Positions 1 through 4,859 of a DNA stretch of 5,080 bases are shown here, one piece after another (position 1 is the first letter of the stretch; each line of letters opens with the position of its first letter). Source of the DNA: Acidimicrobiales bacterium (GTDB taxonomy: Bacteria; Actinomycetota; Acidimicrobiia; Acidimicrobiales; Bog-793). The position numbers and the translations under genes are program-made. The notes under the pieces are model-generated. The model was not told where the DNA came from and did no database searches. It worked only from the letters and a program-made list of their open reading frames with translations. The DNA is taken from positions 1-5,080 of the forward strand of contig JASHRK010000372.1 of the NCBI GenBank assembly GCA_030037405.1, given 5' to 3'.

Positions 1-80
1 GAAGGGGGGGGCTGCTCGGGGCACTCGTTCGTGTTCAGGCGCACGGCCACCTCGACCTGAGGCGAGTGGTAGCCGGCCAT
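1..80 (-). CDS. hisC: Histidinol-phosphate aminotransferase, N-terminal fragment (runs off left edge)
   Basis: HisC is a PLP-dependent class I/II aminotransferase that converts imidazole acetol phosphate plus glutamate to histidinol phosphate in the cytoplasm. Only about 26 residues are in the window. They read MAGYHSPQVEVAVRLNTNEC and continue with a proline-rich stretch. The VRLNTNE-x-P-x-x-PP pattern is the characteristic HisC N-terminus, and the PLP lysine and the rest of the fold lie outside. The gene follows hisD on the same strand, 40 nt after its stop, which is the usual hisD-hisC order. The start is uncertain. ATG at 80 is used here, but an in-frame GTG at 89 adds VAL. Neither has a Shine-Dalgarno sequence at normal spacing. 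The only purine-rich candidate (GGGAGG, minus strand, 119-114) is too distant and lies inside a hairpin. Identity is fairly sure because of motif plus neighbour; the exact start is not. Confidence 0.85.
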   Translation of the reverse strand, partial: MAGYHSPQVEVAVRLNTNECPEQPPP

Positions 81-98
81 GAGCGCCACGTCGGGGCG

Positions 99-119
99 GG
101 GAGGCGCCCGGTGCCTCCC
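99..119 (-). other. hisD-hisC intercistronic stem-loop
   Basis: A perfect 7-bp inverted repeat (99-105 GGGAGGC with 113-119 GCCTCCC, 7-nt loop) begins two bases past the hisD stop codon. On the transcribed (minus) strand the 5' arm contains GGGAGG, the only Shine-Dalgarno-like sequence upstream of hisC. There is no T-tract, so it is a weak candidate for an intrinsic terminator. It may instead stabilise the hisD 3' end or tune hisC expression. The structure is read directly; any role is inference. Confidence 0.4.
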
Positions 120-120
120 G

Positions 121-1419
121 TCACCGAGCAGCGCGGGCCACCTCCTCCCGTACCCGCACCGACTCGGCGTGGGAGTGGAGGCCTTCGGCCGTGGCGAGGG
201 TCTCGATGTACGGGGCGGCACGAAGGAGGCCCTCCGGGGTCGCTTCGACGACGTGGACGCGGCGCACGAAGTCCTCGACGCCGAGAACGCTCGCGAAGCG
301 TGCCGACCCGAACGTGGGCAGGACGTGGCTCGGCCCGGCAAGGTAGTCGCCGAGGGAGGCAGGGCTGAAGGGGCCGAGGAAGACTGCGCCGGCATGCCGG
401 ACGAGCGGGACGAGGCTCTCGGGCTCGGCGCAGCAGAGCTCGAGATGCTCGGGGGCGATCTCGTTGGCGACCTCGAGCGCCTGCTCCGGGCCGTCCACGA
501 GCACGGCATAGCCGCCCCCTGCGAGAGTCGACTCGATCTCTGCGCGGCGAGGGGCCGTGCGCACGAGGTCAGCGACGGCGTCGTTGACGAGGCGGAGCGC
601 TCTCTCGGACCAGGTCACGAGCCAGGCGAGCCCGTCAGGGCCGTGCTCGGCCTGGACGATGACGTCGATGGCGGCGCATCGCGGCGGCACGGTGTCGTCG
701 GCGACGACAACCACCTCGGAGGGACCGGCGAAGGCGGCCGGCACGCCCACGACGCCACGCACCTCCTGCTTTGCGAGCGACACCCACCTGCTCCCGGCGC
801 CGACGATGACGTCGACCTTCGGGATCGTGGAGGTCCCGTACGCCATGGCGGCGATCGCTTGCGGACCGCCGGCACGGTAAACCTCGTCGACGCCGGCGAT
901 GGCGGCGGCAGCGAGGATCTCGTCCGGAAGCTCGCCGGAGGGCCCGGGCGGGGCGCAGAGGGCGACGGCGCCGACTCCTGCCACTTTGGGTGGGATCGCC
1001 GTCATGAGGACGCTCGAGGGGTACCTGGCGCGCCCCCCGGGGGCGTAGACCCCGGCACGCTCGACAGGGAGCTCGAGGGGAGTCACGACGATGCCGTCGT
1101 GCCGGTGCGGGCCCGGCGGCGGGGGGCGGTCCCGGTAGAAGCCCTCGATGTTGTCCCTCGCCACGCCGAGCGCTTCCCGCAGGCGAGCCGGGATGCGCTC
1201 GAGGGCGCGAGAGCAGGCTTCCAGTGGTAACGAGAGCTCTCCCACGTCGACCCCGTCGAAACGCCGCGTGTACTCGCGGACCGCCTCGTCGCCCCGCGCC
1301 CGGACGTCGGCAAGGATCGCCCTCACCTCTGCGAGGGGCTCTCCTCCGGAGAGGTCGGGGCGGGGAAGGAGGTTGTGCAGGTTGGCCGACTTCCCGCGCA
1401 GGTCGAGGACTTTCAGCAC
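121..1419 (-). CDS. hisD: Histidinol dehydrogenase
   Basis: HisD is the zinc-dependent, NAD-linked enzyme that oxidises L-histidinol to L-histidine in two steps, the end of the pathway. With the GTG start at 1419 it is 432 aa, the normal family length of about 430. Visible hallmarks are ERAGVYAPGG (120-129) with the YPSSVLM stretch (133-139), GPSEV (232-236), QAEHGPDG (256-263), the APEHLEL active-site segment (322-328; Glu324 and His325 as base pair), GDY (357-359), GPSHVLPT (362-369) and the C-terminal GLHSHAESV (413-421). By alignment from memory to the E. coli enzyme, Gln256, His259, Asp358 and His417 are the zinc ligands. The frame stays open upstream to 1641, but those 74 residues are low-complexity, overlap the opposite-strand gene and are absent from the family. 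The GTG has no Shine-Dalgarno sequence but has a TACGCT box ending 6 nt before it, which suggests a leaderless transcript. First gene of a hisD-hisC unit. Confidence 0.95.
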   Translation of the reverse strand: MLKVLDLRGKSANLHNLLPRPDLSGGEPLAEVRAILADVRARGDEAVREYTRRFDGVDVGELSLPLEACSRALERIPARLREALGVARDNIEGFYRDRPPPPGPHRHDGIVVTPLELPVERAGVYAPGGRARYPSSVLMTAIPPKVAGVGAVALCAPPGPSGELPDEILAAAAIAGVDEVYRAGGPQAIAAMAYGTSTIPKVDVIVGAGSRWVSLAKQEVRGVVGVPAAFAGPSEVVVVADDTVPPRCAAIDVIVQAEHGPDGLAWLVTWSERALRLVNDAVADLVRTAPRRAEIESTLAGGGYAVLVDGPEQALEVANEIAPEHLELCCAEPESLVPLVRHAGAVFLGPFSPASLGDYLAGPSHVLPTFGSARFASVLGVEDFVRRVHVVEATPEGLLRAAPYIETLATAEGLHSHAESVRVREEVARAAR

Positions 1420-1425
1420 CGGGCG

Positions 1426-1431
1426 AGCGTA
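1426..1431 (-). promoter_or_regulatory. Putative -10 box of hisD (leaderless start)
   Basis: On the minus strand TACGCT (positions 1431 to 1426) matches the actinobacterial TANNNT -10 consensus. It is followed by six bases and then the hisD GTG at 1419. A -10 to start-site distance of 6-7 nt would put transcription initiation at or next to the start codon, giving a leaderless mRNA. No convincing -35 is seen; the expected place (about 1449-1454) reads CTCGTT on this strand. Confidence 0.5.
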
Positions 1432-1442
1432 CCCGTCGGGCG

Positions 1443-1452
1443 CGTTCGAACG
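1443..1452. promoter_or_regulatory. 10-bp palindrome between divergent promoters, possible operator
   Basis: CGTTCGAACG is a perfect palindrome near the middle of the 61-bp gap between hisD and the 63-aa gene. Its core TTCGAA (1445-1450) is also the best -35 candidate for the rightward promoter, 18 bp from its -10 box. Its right end overlaps the expected -35 region of the leftward hisD promoter. A dimeric regulator bound here would contact both promoters. A chance palindrome in GC-rich DNA is the alternative, and no regulator gene is present in the window. Confidence 0.3.
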
Positions 1453-1468
1453 AGAACCGGCCGCTCGG

Positions 1469-1474
1469 TACGGT
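1469..1474 (+). promoter_or_regulatory. Putative -10 box of the 63-aa gene (leaderless start)
   Basis: TACGGT ends six bases before the ATG at 1481, the same geometry as the hisD promoter facing the other way. A possible -35 (TTCGAA, 1445-1450) lies 18 bp upstream. There is no Shine-Dalgarno sequence between box and ATG, so a leaderless transcript is the simplest reading. Confidence 0.5.
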
Positions 1475-1480
1475 GAGCGT

Positions 1481-1672
1481 ATGCCCCTTGACGCCGCCGA
1501 GCTCTCCTCCATCTCCTCCCTCCTCCGCCAGCTGTCCCAGAGGGTGGGTGCCATGGGAGAGGCTGCCGCAAGAGGAGACGAGGAGGACGTGGCGAACGAG
1601 CTGTTCGGAGTGGAACGGGCCCTCTCGGGCGCCGAGCGCAAGCTGGGCCGCCTCGTCGCTCGGCACAGCTGA
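1481..1672 (+). CDS. Small helical protein of unknown function, 63 aa
   Basis: I do not recognise a named family. The product begins MPLDAAELSSISSLLRQLSQ and ends LGRLVARHS. It has no cysteine, no signal peptide and no membrane segment. Residues 6-62 look almost wholly alpha-helical, with leucine, isoleucine and valine spaced every three to four residues and an acidic middle (GDEEDVANEL, 32-41) followed by a basic C-terminal helix (AERKLGRLVAR, 51-61). That fits a two-helix hairpin or small coiled coil, perhaps an oligomer or adaptor. The same frame is open back to 1148, but upstream it is antisense to hisD. Support for a real gene comes from the ATG placed 6 nt after a TACGGT box, the protein-like composition, and the way the gene exactly fills the space between the hisD promoter and the terminator. 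It is convergent with nth and not co-transcribed with any his gene. Confidence 0.6.
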   Translation: MPLDAAELSSISSLLRQLSQRVGAMGEAAARGDEEDVANELFGVERALSGAERKLGRLVARHS

Positions 1673-1768
1673 TCGAGGAGGCTCTCGGGCCGGAGCAGAG
1701 CCGGTCCAGGTATCTCTCACCAGCGACGGCTTCGAGCAAGAAGAGCTGGCCTACTGGGCCGGAGCGCG

Positions 1769-1796
1769 CCGACGGCGCCCACTGGGGCGCCGTCGG
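1769..1796. terminator. Perfect 12-bp stem-loop, probable bidirectional terminator
   Basis: Positions 1769-1780 pair perfectly with 1785-1796 around an ACTG tetraloop; 10 of 12 pairs are G-C. It lies between two convergent genes, 96 bp after the 63-aa stop and 97 bp beyond the nth stop, so it could end both transcripts. There is no T-tract on either side. Many high-GC actinobacterial terminators are described as lacking one, but Rho-dependent ending or simple RNA stabilisation cannot be excluded. Confidence 0.65.
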
Positions 1797-1849
1797 GGAG
1801 CGGGCCGGGCGGCGGATCCCGATCTCCGCTCGATTGGAACCAGGTGGCG

Positions 1850-1861
1850 GGAACCGGTTCC
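1850..1861. repeat. 12-bp perfect palindrome GGAACCGGTTCC
   Basis: A loopless 12-bp palindrome lies 32 bp beyond the nth stop codon. A further GGAACC copy sits 14 bp to the left (1836-1841), which could pair with 1856-1861 as an alternative hairpin with a 14-nt loop. It may be part of the nth 3' end or a protein-binding site. No promoter or gene is tied to it. The rest of the 1673-1893 gap shows nothing else I can support. Confidence 0.3.
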
Positions 1862-1893
1862 GCATGAAGAATAGCGCGGGCGCGGCGTCCCTG

Positions 1894-2616
1894 TCACTGC
1901 GACGACCGGGCTCTCGACTTCGCGGCCGGCTTGCGCGTGCCCCGAGCGACCGTCACCCTCCCGAGTCCCCTCGAGGGGCAGAGGTCCGCCACCACGCACT
2001 CGGCACACCGCGGGCTCCGAGCCTGGCAGACTCGCCGTCCGTGAAGGATGAGCCGCAAGCTGATGGCGCCCCATTCCTCTGGCGGGAGGAGAGCGCACAA
2101 GTCGGACTCGATCTTCACCGGGTCGCTCGAGCCCGTCAGCCTGAGGCGCCGTGAGAGTCTCGTCACATGGGTGTCGACCGGGAGCCCCGGGGCGCCGAGG
2201 GCGACCGAGAGGACGACGTTGGCGGTCTTGCGCCCGACGCCCGGGAGGGCCGTGAGCTCTTCCATGGTGGCGGGGAAGTCCCCCGCAGGACGCTCGGCGA
2301 GGGCTGCGGACGCGCCGAGGAGGTGTGCAGTCTTCGAGCGGAAGAACCCGGTCGTCCGCACAAGGAGCTCGAGCTCCTCCGGATCGGCCGCCGCGAGCGC
2401 GGCGGGATCGGGATAGCGGCGGAAGATCTCGGGCGTCACCATGTTGACGCGCTCGTCCGTGCACTGGGCCGAGAGAATCGTCGCCACGAGGAGCTGGAAG
2501 GGCCCGTCGTGGACGAGGGCGCAGAGCTGGGGTGCCGATCCGGGGTACTCGCCCGCGAGGCGGCGGGCGATCTCTCTCGCACGGCGGGCGAGCGCCGCTC
2601 GGGACTCCTTCGGCAC
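1894..2616 (-). CDS. nth: Endonuclease III (DNA glycosylase/AP lyase)
   Basis: Nth removes oxidised pyrimidines from DNA and cleaves the abasic site by beta-elimination in base-excision repair. The 240-aa product has the full family layout. An N-terminal helical region carries LLVATILSAQCTDERVN (42-58). The helix-hairpin-helix is LPGVGRKTANVV (124-135), with the Schiff-base lysine at 130. VDTHVTRLSRRL (147-158) carries the catalytic Asp148. The C-terminal [4Fe-4S] loop has cysteines at 197, 204, 207 and 213, the classic C-x6-C-x2-C-x5-C. A basic, low-complexity tail (about 219-240) extends past the cluster and could aid DNA contact. The start is GTG at 2616, preceded by a TACTCT box 7 nt upstream and no Shine-Dalgarno sequence. 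It is divergent from mshD and convergent with the 63-aa gene, so it is probably monocistronic. All key residues are present; nothing looks broken. Confidence 0.96.
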   Translation of the reverse strand: MPKESRAALARRAREIARRLAGEYPGSAPQLCALVHDGPFQLLVATILSAQCTDERVNMVTPEIFRRYPDPAALAAADPEELELLVRTTGFFRSKTAHLLGASAALAERPAGDFPATMEELTALPGVGRKTANVVLSVALGAPGLPVDTHVTRLSRRLRLTGSSDPVKIESDLCALLPPEEWGAISLRLILHGRRVCQARSPRCAECVVADLCPSRGLGRVTVARGTRKPAAKSRARSSQ

Positions 2617-2623
2617 GCCGGGA

Positions 2624-2629
2624 AGAGTA
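2624..2629 (-). promoter_or_regulatory. Putative -10 box of nth (leaderless start)
   Basis: On the minus strand TACTCT (2629 to 2624) is followed by seven bases and the nth GTG at 2616. No Shine-Dalgarno sequence intervenes. The matching mshD box on the other strand begins only 12 bp away, so each promoter's -35 zone falls on or beyond the other's -10. Confidence 0.5.
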
Positions 2630-2641
2630 CCGATCGCGAGA

Positions 2642-2647
2642 TACCCT
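2642..2647 (+). promoter_or_regulatory. Putative -10 box of the mshD-hisBHA unit (leaderless start)
   Basis: TACCCT ends six bases before the ATG at 2654, matching the spacing at hisD and the 63-aa gene. The spacing favours ATG 2654 over the adjacent in-frame GTG 2651, which would be only 3 nt away. No clear -35 or Shine-Dalgarno sequence is visible. If used, it would drive at least mshD, hisB, hisH and hisA. Confidence 0.5.
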
Positions 2648-2653
2648 CACGTG

Positions 2654-3583
2654 ATGCACGACGTCGTGGTGAAACGGAGGATGGGAGAAGCCGACATCGC
2701 CGCTCTCTCTCAGCTCATCGAGATGGCGTCTGCTGCCGACGGGCACCGGGCGCTCGGCGAGCACCAGTGGCTCGACCTCGTCGGCGGCGGCCGCGAGGGC
2801 TTCGCCGGCTTCATCGCGACGGACGCCAGCCGCCGCAGGGTCATCGGTTACGCCCAGGTGAGCCGGGGTAGCTCGAGCTGGGCCGTTGAGTACGTGCTCC
2901 ACCCGAGGTGGCGGGCCGAGTCCTCGCTCCGTATCGACCTCGTGCGCGCCGCTCTCGGCGAGATCGCCGAGCAGGGTGGTGGCCATGTCCACATGTGGGT
3001 GCCGAAGCCTGGGCCGGAGGACGATGCCATGGCTGGCGCCGTAGGGCTCGAGCAAGGACGGGACATCTGCCAGATGAGGATGGCGCTCCCCGTGCAGGGA
3101 GCCGGTCCGGCCCGCGTCAAGACGCGCGCCTTCGAACCAGGCCGGGACGAGGAGGCGTGGCTGGGCGTCAACAACCGGGCGTTTCGCGGCCACCCCGAGC
3201 AAGGCTCCTGGACGCTCCAGGAGTTGGAAGACCGCGAGGGTCAACCCTGGTTCGACCCGGCGGGGTTCCTTCTCTACGAGACGGAAGGAAGCCTCGCCGG
3301 GTTCTGCTGGACAAAGGTGCAGGACGACGAGCACGAGGAGGGGGAGATCGGGGAGATCTACGTGATAGCCGTCGACCCCGGCTTCCAGGGTCGCGGGCTC
3401 GGGCGCGAGCTCGTGCTGGCGGGTCTCGAGCACCTGGCCGGCGTCGGGCTCGACAAAGCCATGCTCTACGTGGACAAGGACAACGCCTCGGCGCGGGCGA
3501 TGTACTTCGGCCTCGGGTTCGAGGACGACCACGTCGACCGCGCCTTCACCGGTGACATCGCCCCCCTGAGGAGAGAGCAATGA
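2654..3583 (+). CDS. mshD: Mycothiol synthase (double GNAT acetyltransferase)
   Basis: MshD acetylates the cysteinyl amine of Cys-GlcN-Ins with acetyl-CoA, the last step of mycothiol synthesis, in the cytoplasm. The 309-aa length fits the family (M. tuberculosis about 315). The N-terminal GNAT domain (about 1-145) has the fold pattern (VIGYAQVS 63-70, VEYVLHPRWR 78-87) but no acetyl-CoA P-loop motif, as is known for MshD, where this domain is degenerate. The active C-terminal domain (about 155-309) has the family signature NRAFRGHPEQGSWT (174-187), then WFDPAGF (199-205), GEIYVIAVDPGFQGRGLGRE (233-252) with the QGRGLG pyrophosphate loop, and MLYVDKDNASA plus LGF (270-289). Glu234 is the likely catalytic acidic residue by analogy. 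The start is ATG 2654, with GTG 2651 possible. Its stop overlaps the hisB start (ATGA), so it leads the his unit and is probably translationally coupled to hisB. A link between mycothiol and histidine supply is not known to me. Confidence 0.93.
   Translation: MHDVVVKRRMGEADIAALSQLIEMASAADGHRALGEHQWLDLVGGGREGFAGFIATDASRRRVIGYAQVSRGSSSWAVEYVLHPRWRAESSLRIDLVRAALGEIAEQGGGHVHMWVPKPGPEDDAMAGAVGLEQGRDICQMRMALPVQGAGPARVKTRAFEPGRDEEAWLGVNNRAFRGHPEQGSWTLQELEDREGQPWFDPAGFLLYETEGSLAGFCWTKVQDDEHEEGEIGEIYVIAVDPGFQGRGLGRELVLAGLEHLAGVGLDKAMLYVDKDNASARAMYFGLGFEDDHVDRAFTGDIAPLRREQ
3568..3573 (+). promoter_or_regulatory. Shine-Dalgarno sequence of hisB
   Basis: GAGGAG lies six bases before the hisB ATG, inside the last codons of mshD. 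It is the only strong, well-spaced Shine-Dalgarno sequence before any gene here, and it fixes the hisB start at the ATGA overlap. Confidence 0.7.
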
Positions 3584-4203
3584 GCACGGGCAGTGACCAT
3601 GTCGTGAGCCCGCCGAGACGAGCATCTCGGTCGCGCAAGACCCGCGAGACCTCGATCGAGATCGACGTCGACCTAGATGTTCCAGGCTCTCCGACCGTCT
3701 CGAGCGGCCTTCCCTTCTTCGACCACATGCTCGAGCAGCTGGGAAAGCACAGCGGCTTCACGCTCGCCGTACGGGCTTCGGGGGACCTCCAGGTCGACGC
3801 CCACCACACCGTGGAAGACGTCGGGATCGTCCTCGGCGAGGCCGTCGCCGAGGCACTCGGCACCAAGGCGGGGATCCGGCGTTTTGCCTCGTTGTCGCTC
3901 CCCCTCGACGAGGCGCTCGTGGACGTCGCCCTCGACCTCTCGGGGCGCTCCTACCTCCGCTACGACGTGGAGCTTCCCCCCGAGACGACCCCGCTCGGGA
4001 ACCCCCCCTTCCACCCCCAGCTGGCAGAGGAGTTCTGGCGCGCCTTCGCCCAGTCGGCGGCGGTCACCCTTCACGTGTCGCTTCGCTACGGGCGCAACGC
4101 CCACCACATCCTGGAGGCCAGCTTCAAAGCCGTCGCCCGCTGCCTGAGAGACGCCGTGAAGCTGGAGGGCGGCGACCTGCCTTCCACGAAAGGCGTGCTG
4201 TGA
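3580..4203 (+). CDS. hisB: Imidazoleglycerol-phosphate dehydratase
   Basis: HisB dehydrates imidazole glycerol phosphate to imidazole acetol phosphate using a di-manganese centre in a 24-subunit particle. The 207-aa product is the monofunctional type, with no histidinol-phosphatase domain. Family motifs are all present: FFDHML (46-51), DAHHTVED (73-80), NAHHILEASFKA (173-184) and the C-terminal PSTKGVL. His49, His75, His76, Glu79, His175, His176 and Glu179 are the expected metal and substrate ligands. A short basic lead (about 1-22) precedes the usual RETSIEI beta-strand at 22. The ATG overlaps the mshD stop and has a GAGGAG ribosome site. hisH follows after 47 nt. Its product goes to HisC, which is encoded in the divergent unit at the left of the window. 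Confidence 0.97.
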   Translation: MSTGSDHVVSPPRRASRSRKTRETSIEIDVDLDVPGSPTVSSGLPFFDHMLEQLGKHSGFTLAVRASGDLQVDAHHTVEDVGIVLGEAVAEALGTKAGIRRFASLSLPLDEALVDVALDLSGRSYLRYDVELPPETTPLGNPPFHPQLAEEFWRAFAQSAAVTLHVSLRYGRNAHHILEASFKAVARCLRDAVKLEGGDLPSTKGVL

Positions 4204-4209
4204 CGCCGT

Positions 4210-4229
4210 CGCCGCCCGCGCAGGCGGCG
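4210..4229 (+). other. hisB-hisH intercistronic stem-loop
   Basis: CGCCGCC (4210-4216) pairs perfectly with GGCGGCG (4223-4229) around a 6-nt loop, a 7-bp all-GC stem starting 6 nt after the hisB stop. There is no T-tract, and the downstream genes hisH and hisA follow closely, so complete termination is unlikely. Partial attenuation or RNA stabilisation is possible, as is a chance structure in GC-rich DNA. Confidence 0.35.
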
Positions 4230-4250
4230 CCCTGACCCGGTGCGCCCCTC

Positions 4251-4856
4251 GTGATCGCCGTGCTCGACTACGGGATCGGCAACCTGAGATCTGCCGAGAA
4301 GGCTCTCCAGTTCGTCGGGGCGGATGCGAGACTCGTCACGGACGCCAACACAGCCCGGAGAGCCGACGGCGTCGTCCTCCCGGGGGTAGGGGCTTTCGGA
4401 GCCTGCGCCCTCGCTCTCGGCGCTCACGGCCTCGACGAAGTCGTCGTCGAGGCCGTCTCAGCCGGCAAGCCGACGCTGGCGGTCTGCGTCGGCATGCAGC
4501 TTCTCTTCGACTCCTCCGAGGAGAGTCCCGGCGTCGCCGGGCTCGGCATCCTCCCAGGCCGCGTGCGGCGCCTGCCGCCTGGGGTCCGGCGGCCGCAGAT
4601 GCAGTGGAACCTCGTCACTCCGGTGGGGAGCGCCCCCGGGCAGCTCGTCGAGAAGGAAGAGTGGTTCTACTTCGTCCACGGCTATGTCGCTCAGCCTGAC
4701 GAGGCTTCGGACGTCGCCGCCACCTGCGACTACGGTGGGACGATGGCAGCCGCCGTCTCACGGGGAACCCTCTTCGCCACCCAATTCCACCCCGAGAAGT
4801 CGGGGAACGCCGGTCTCGCCCTCCTCGAACGTTTCGCGCGCACGTGCGCCAGCTGA
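4251..4856 (+). CDS. hisH: Imidazole glycerol phosphate synthase, glutaminase subunit HisH
   Basis: HisH hydrolyses glutamine and channels ammonia to its partner HisF, which makes imidazole glycerol phosphate and AICAR. The 201-aa product is a complete class I glutamine amidotransferase. DYGIGNLRS (6-14) is the family N-terminus, PGVGAF (44-49) forms the oxyanion region, and VCVGMQLLF (78-86) carries the nucleophile Cys79. QFHPEKS (178-184) supplies His180 and Glu182 of the triad. The segment usually PHMGWN reads PQMQWN (115-120), a variation next to the HisF interface. The start is GTG 4251, because the protein N-terminus matches the family from there; no clear Shine-Dalgarno sequence is seen. 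It lies 47 nt after hisB and 3 nt before hisA. HisF is not in the window and presumably lies to the right. Confidence 0.96.
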   Translation: MIAVLDYGIGNLRSAEKALQFVGADARLVTDANTARRADGVVLPGVGAFGACALALGAHGLDEVVVEAVSAGKPTLAVCVGMQLLFDSSEESPGVAGLGILPGRVRRLPPGVRRPQMQWNLVTPVGSAPGQLVEKEEWFYFVHGYVAQPDEASDVAATCDYGGTMAAAVSRGTLFATQFHPEKSGNAGLALLERFARTCAS

Positions 4857-4859
4857 GCC

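Noticed and set aside
79..1230. Long plus-strand open frame of 383 codons opposite hisD
   Set aside because: It is fully antisense to hisD, whose motifs are complete. Its product is rich in Asp, Gly, Arg and Ala without a fold pattern, typical of open antisense frames in GC-rich DNA.
1420..1641. N-terminal extension of HisD by 74 residues to an upstream start
   Set aside because: The added residues are low-complexity, overlap the opposite-strand 63-aa gene and the promoter region, and are not part of the family. GTG 1419 gives the standard length.
1673..1768. Possible second small plus-strand gene after a GAGGAGG Shine-Dalgarno-like sequence at 1675-1681
   Set aside because: No ATG, GTG or TTG lies at usable spacing after it, and the downstream frame runs into an arginine-rich stretch through the terminator hairpin.
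1830..1890. Possible tRNA near the GGAACC / GGTTCC repeats
   Set aside because: There is no T-loop GTTCRA motif, no anticodon-stem pairing and no cloverleaf layout.
2441..2653. N-terminal extension of MshD by about 70 residues
   Set aside because: The extension is antisense to the start of nth and has no GNAT-like sequence. ATG 2654 gives the family length and follows a -10-like box.
1751..3625. Minus-strand open frame of 624 codons spanning nth, mshD and the hisB start
   Set aside because: It runs antisense to mshD and out of frame through nth, and no domain is recognisable. The second half is arginine- and proline-rich, as expected of shadow translation.
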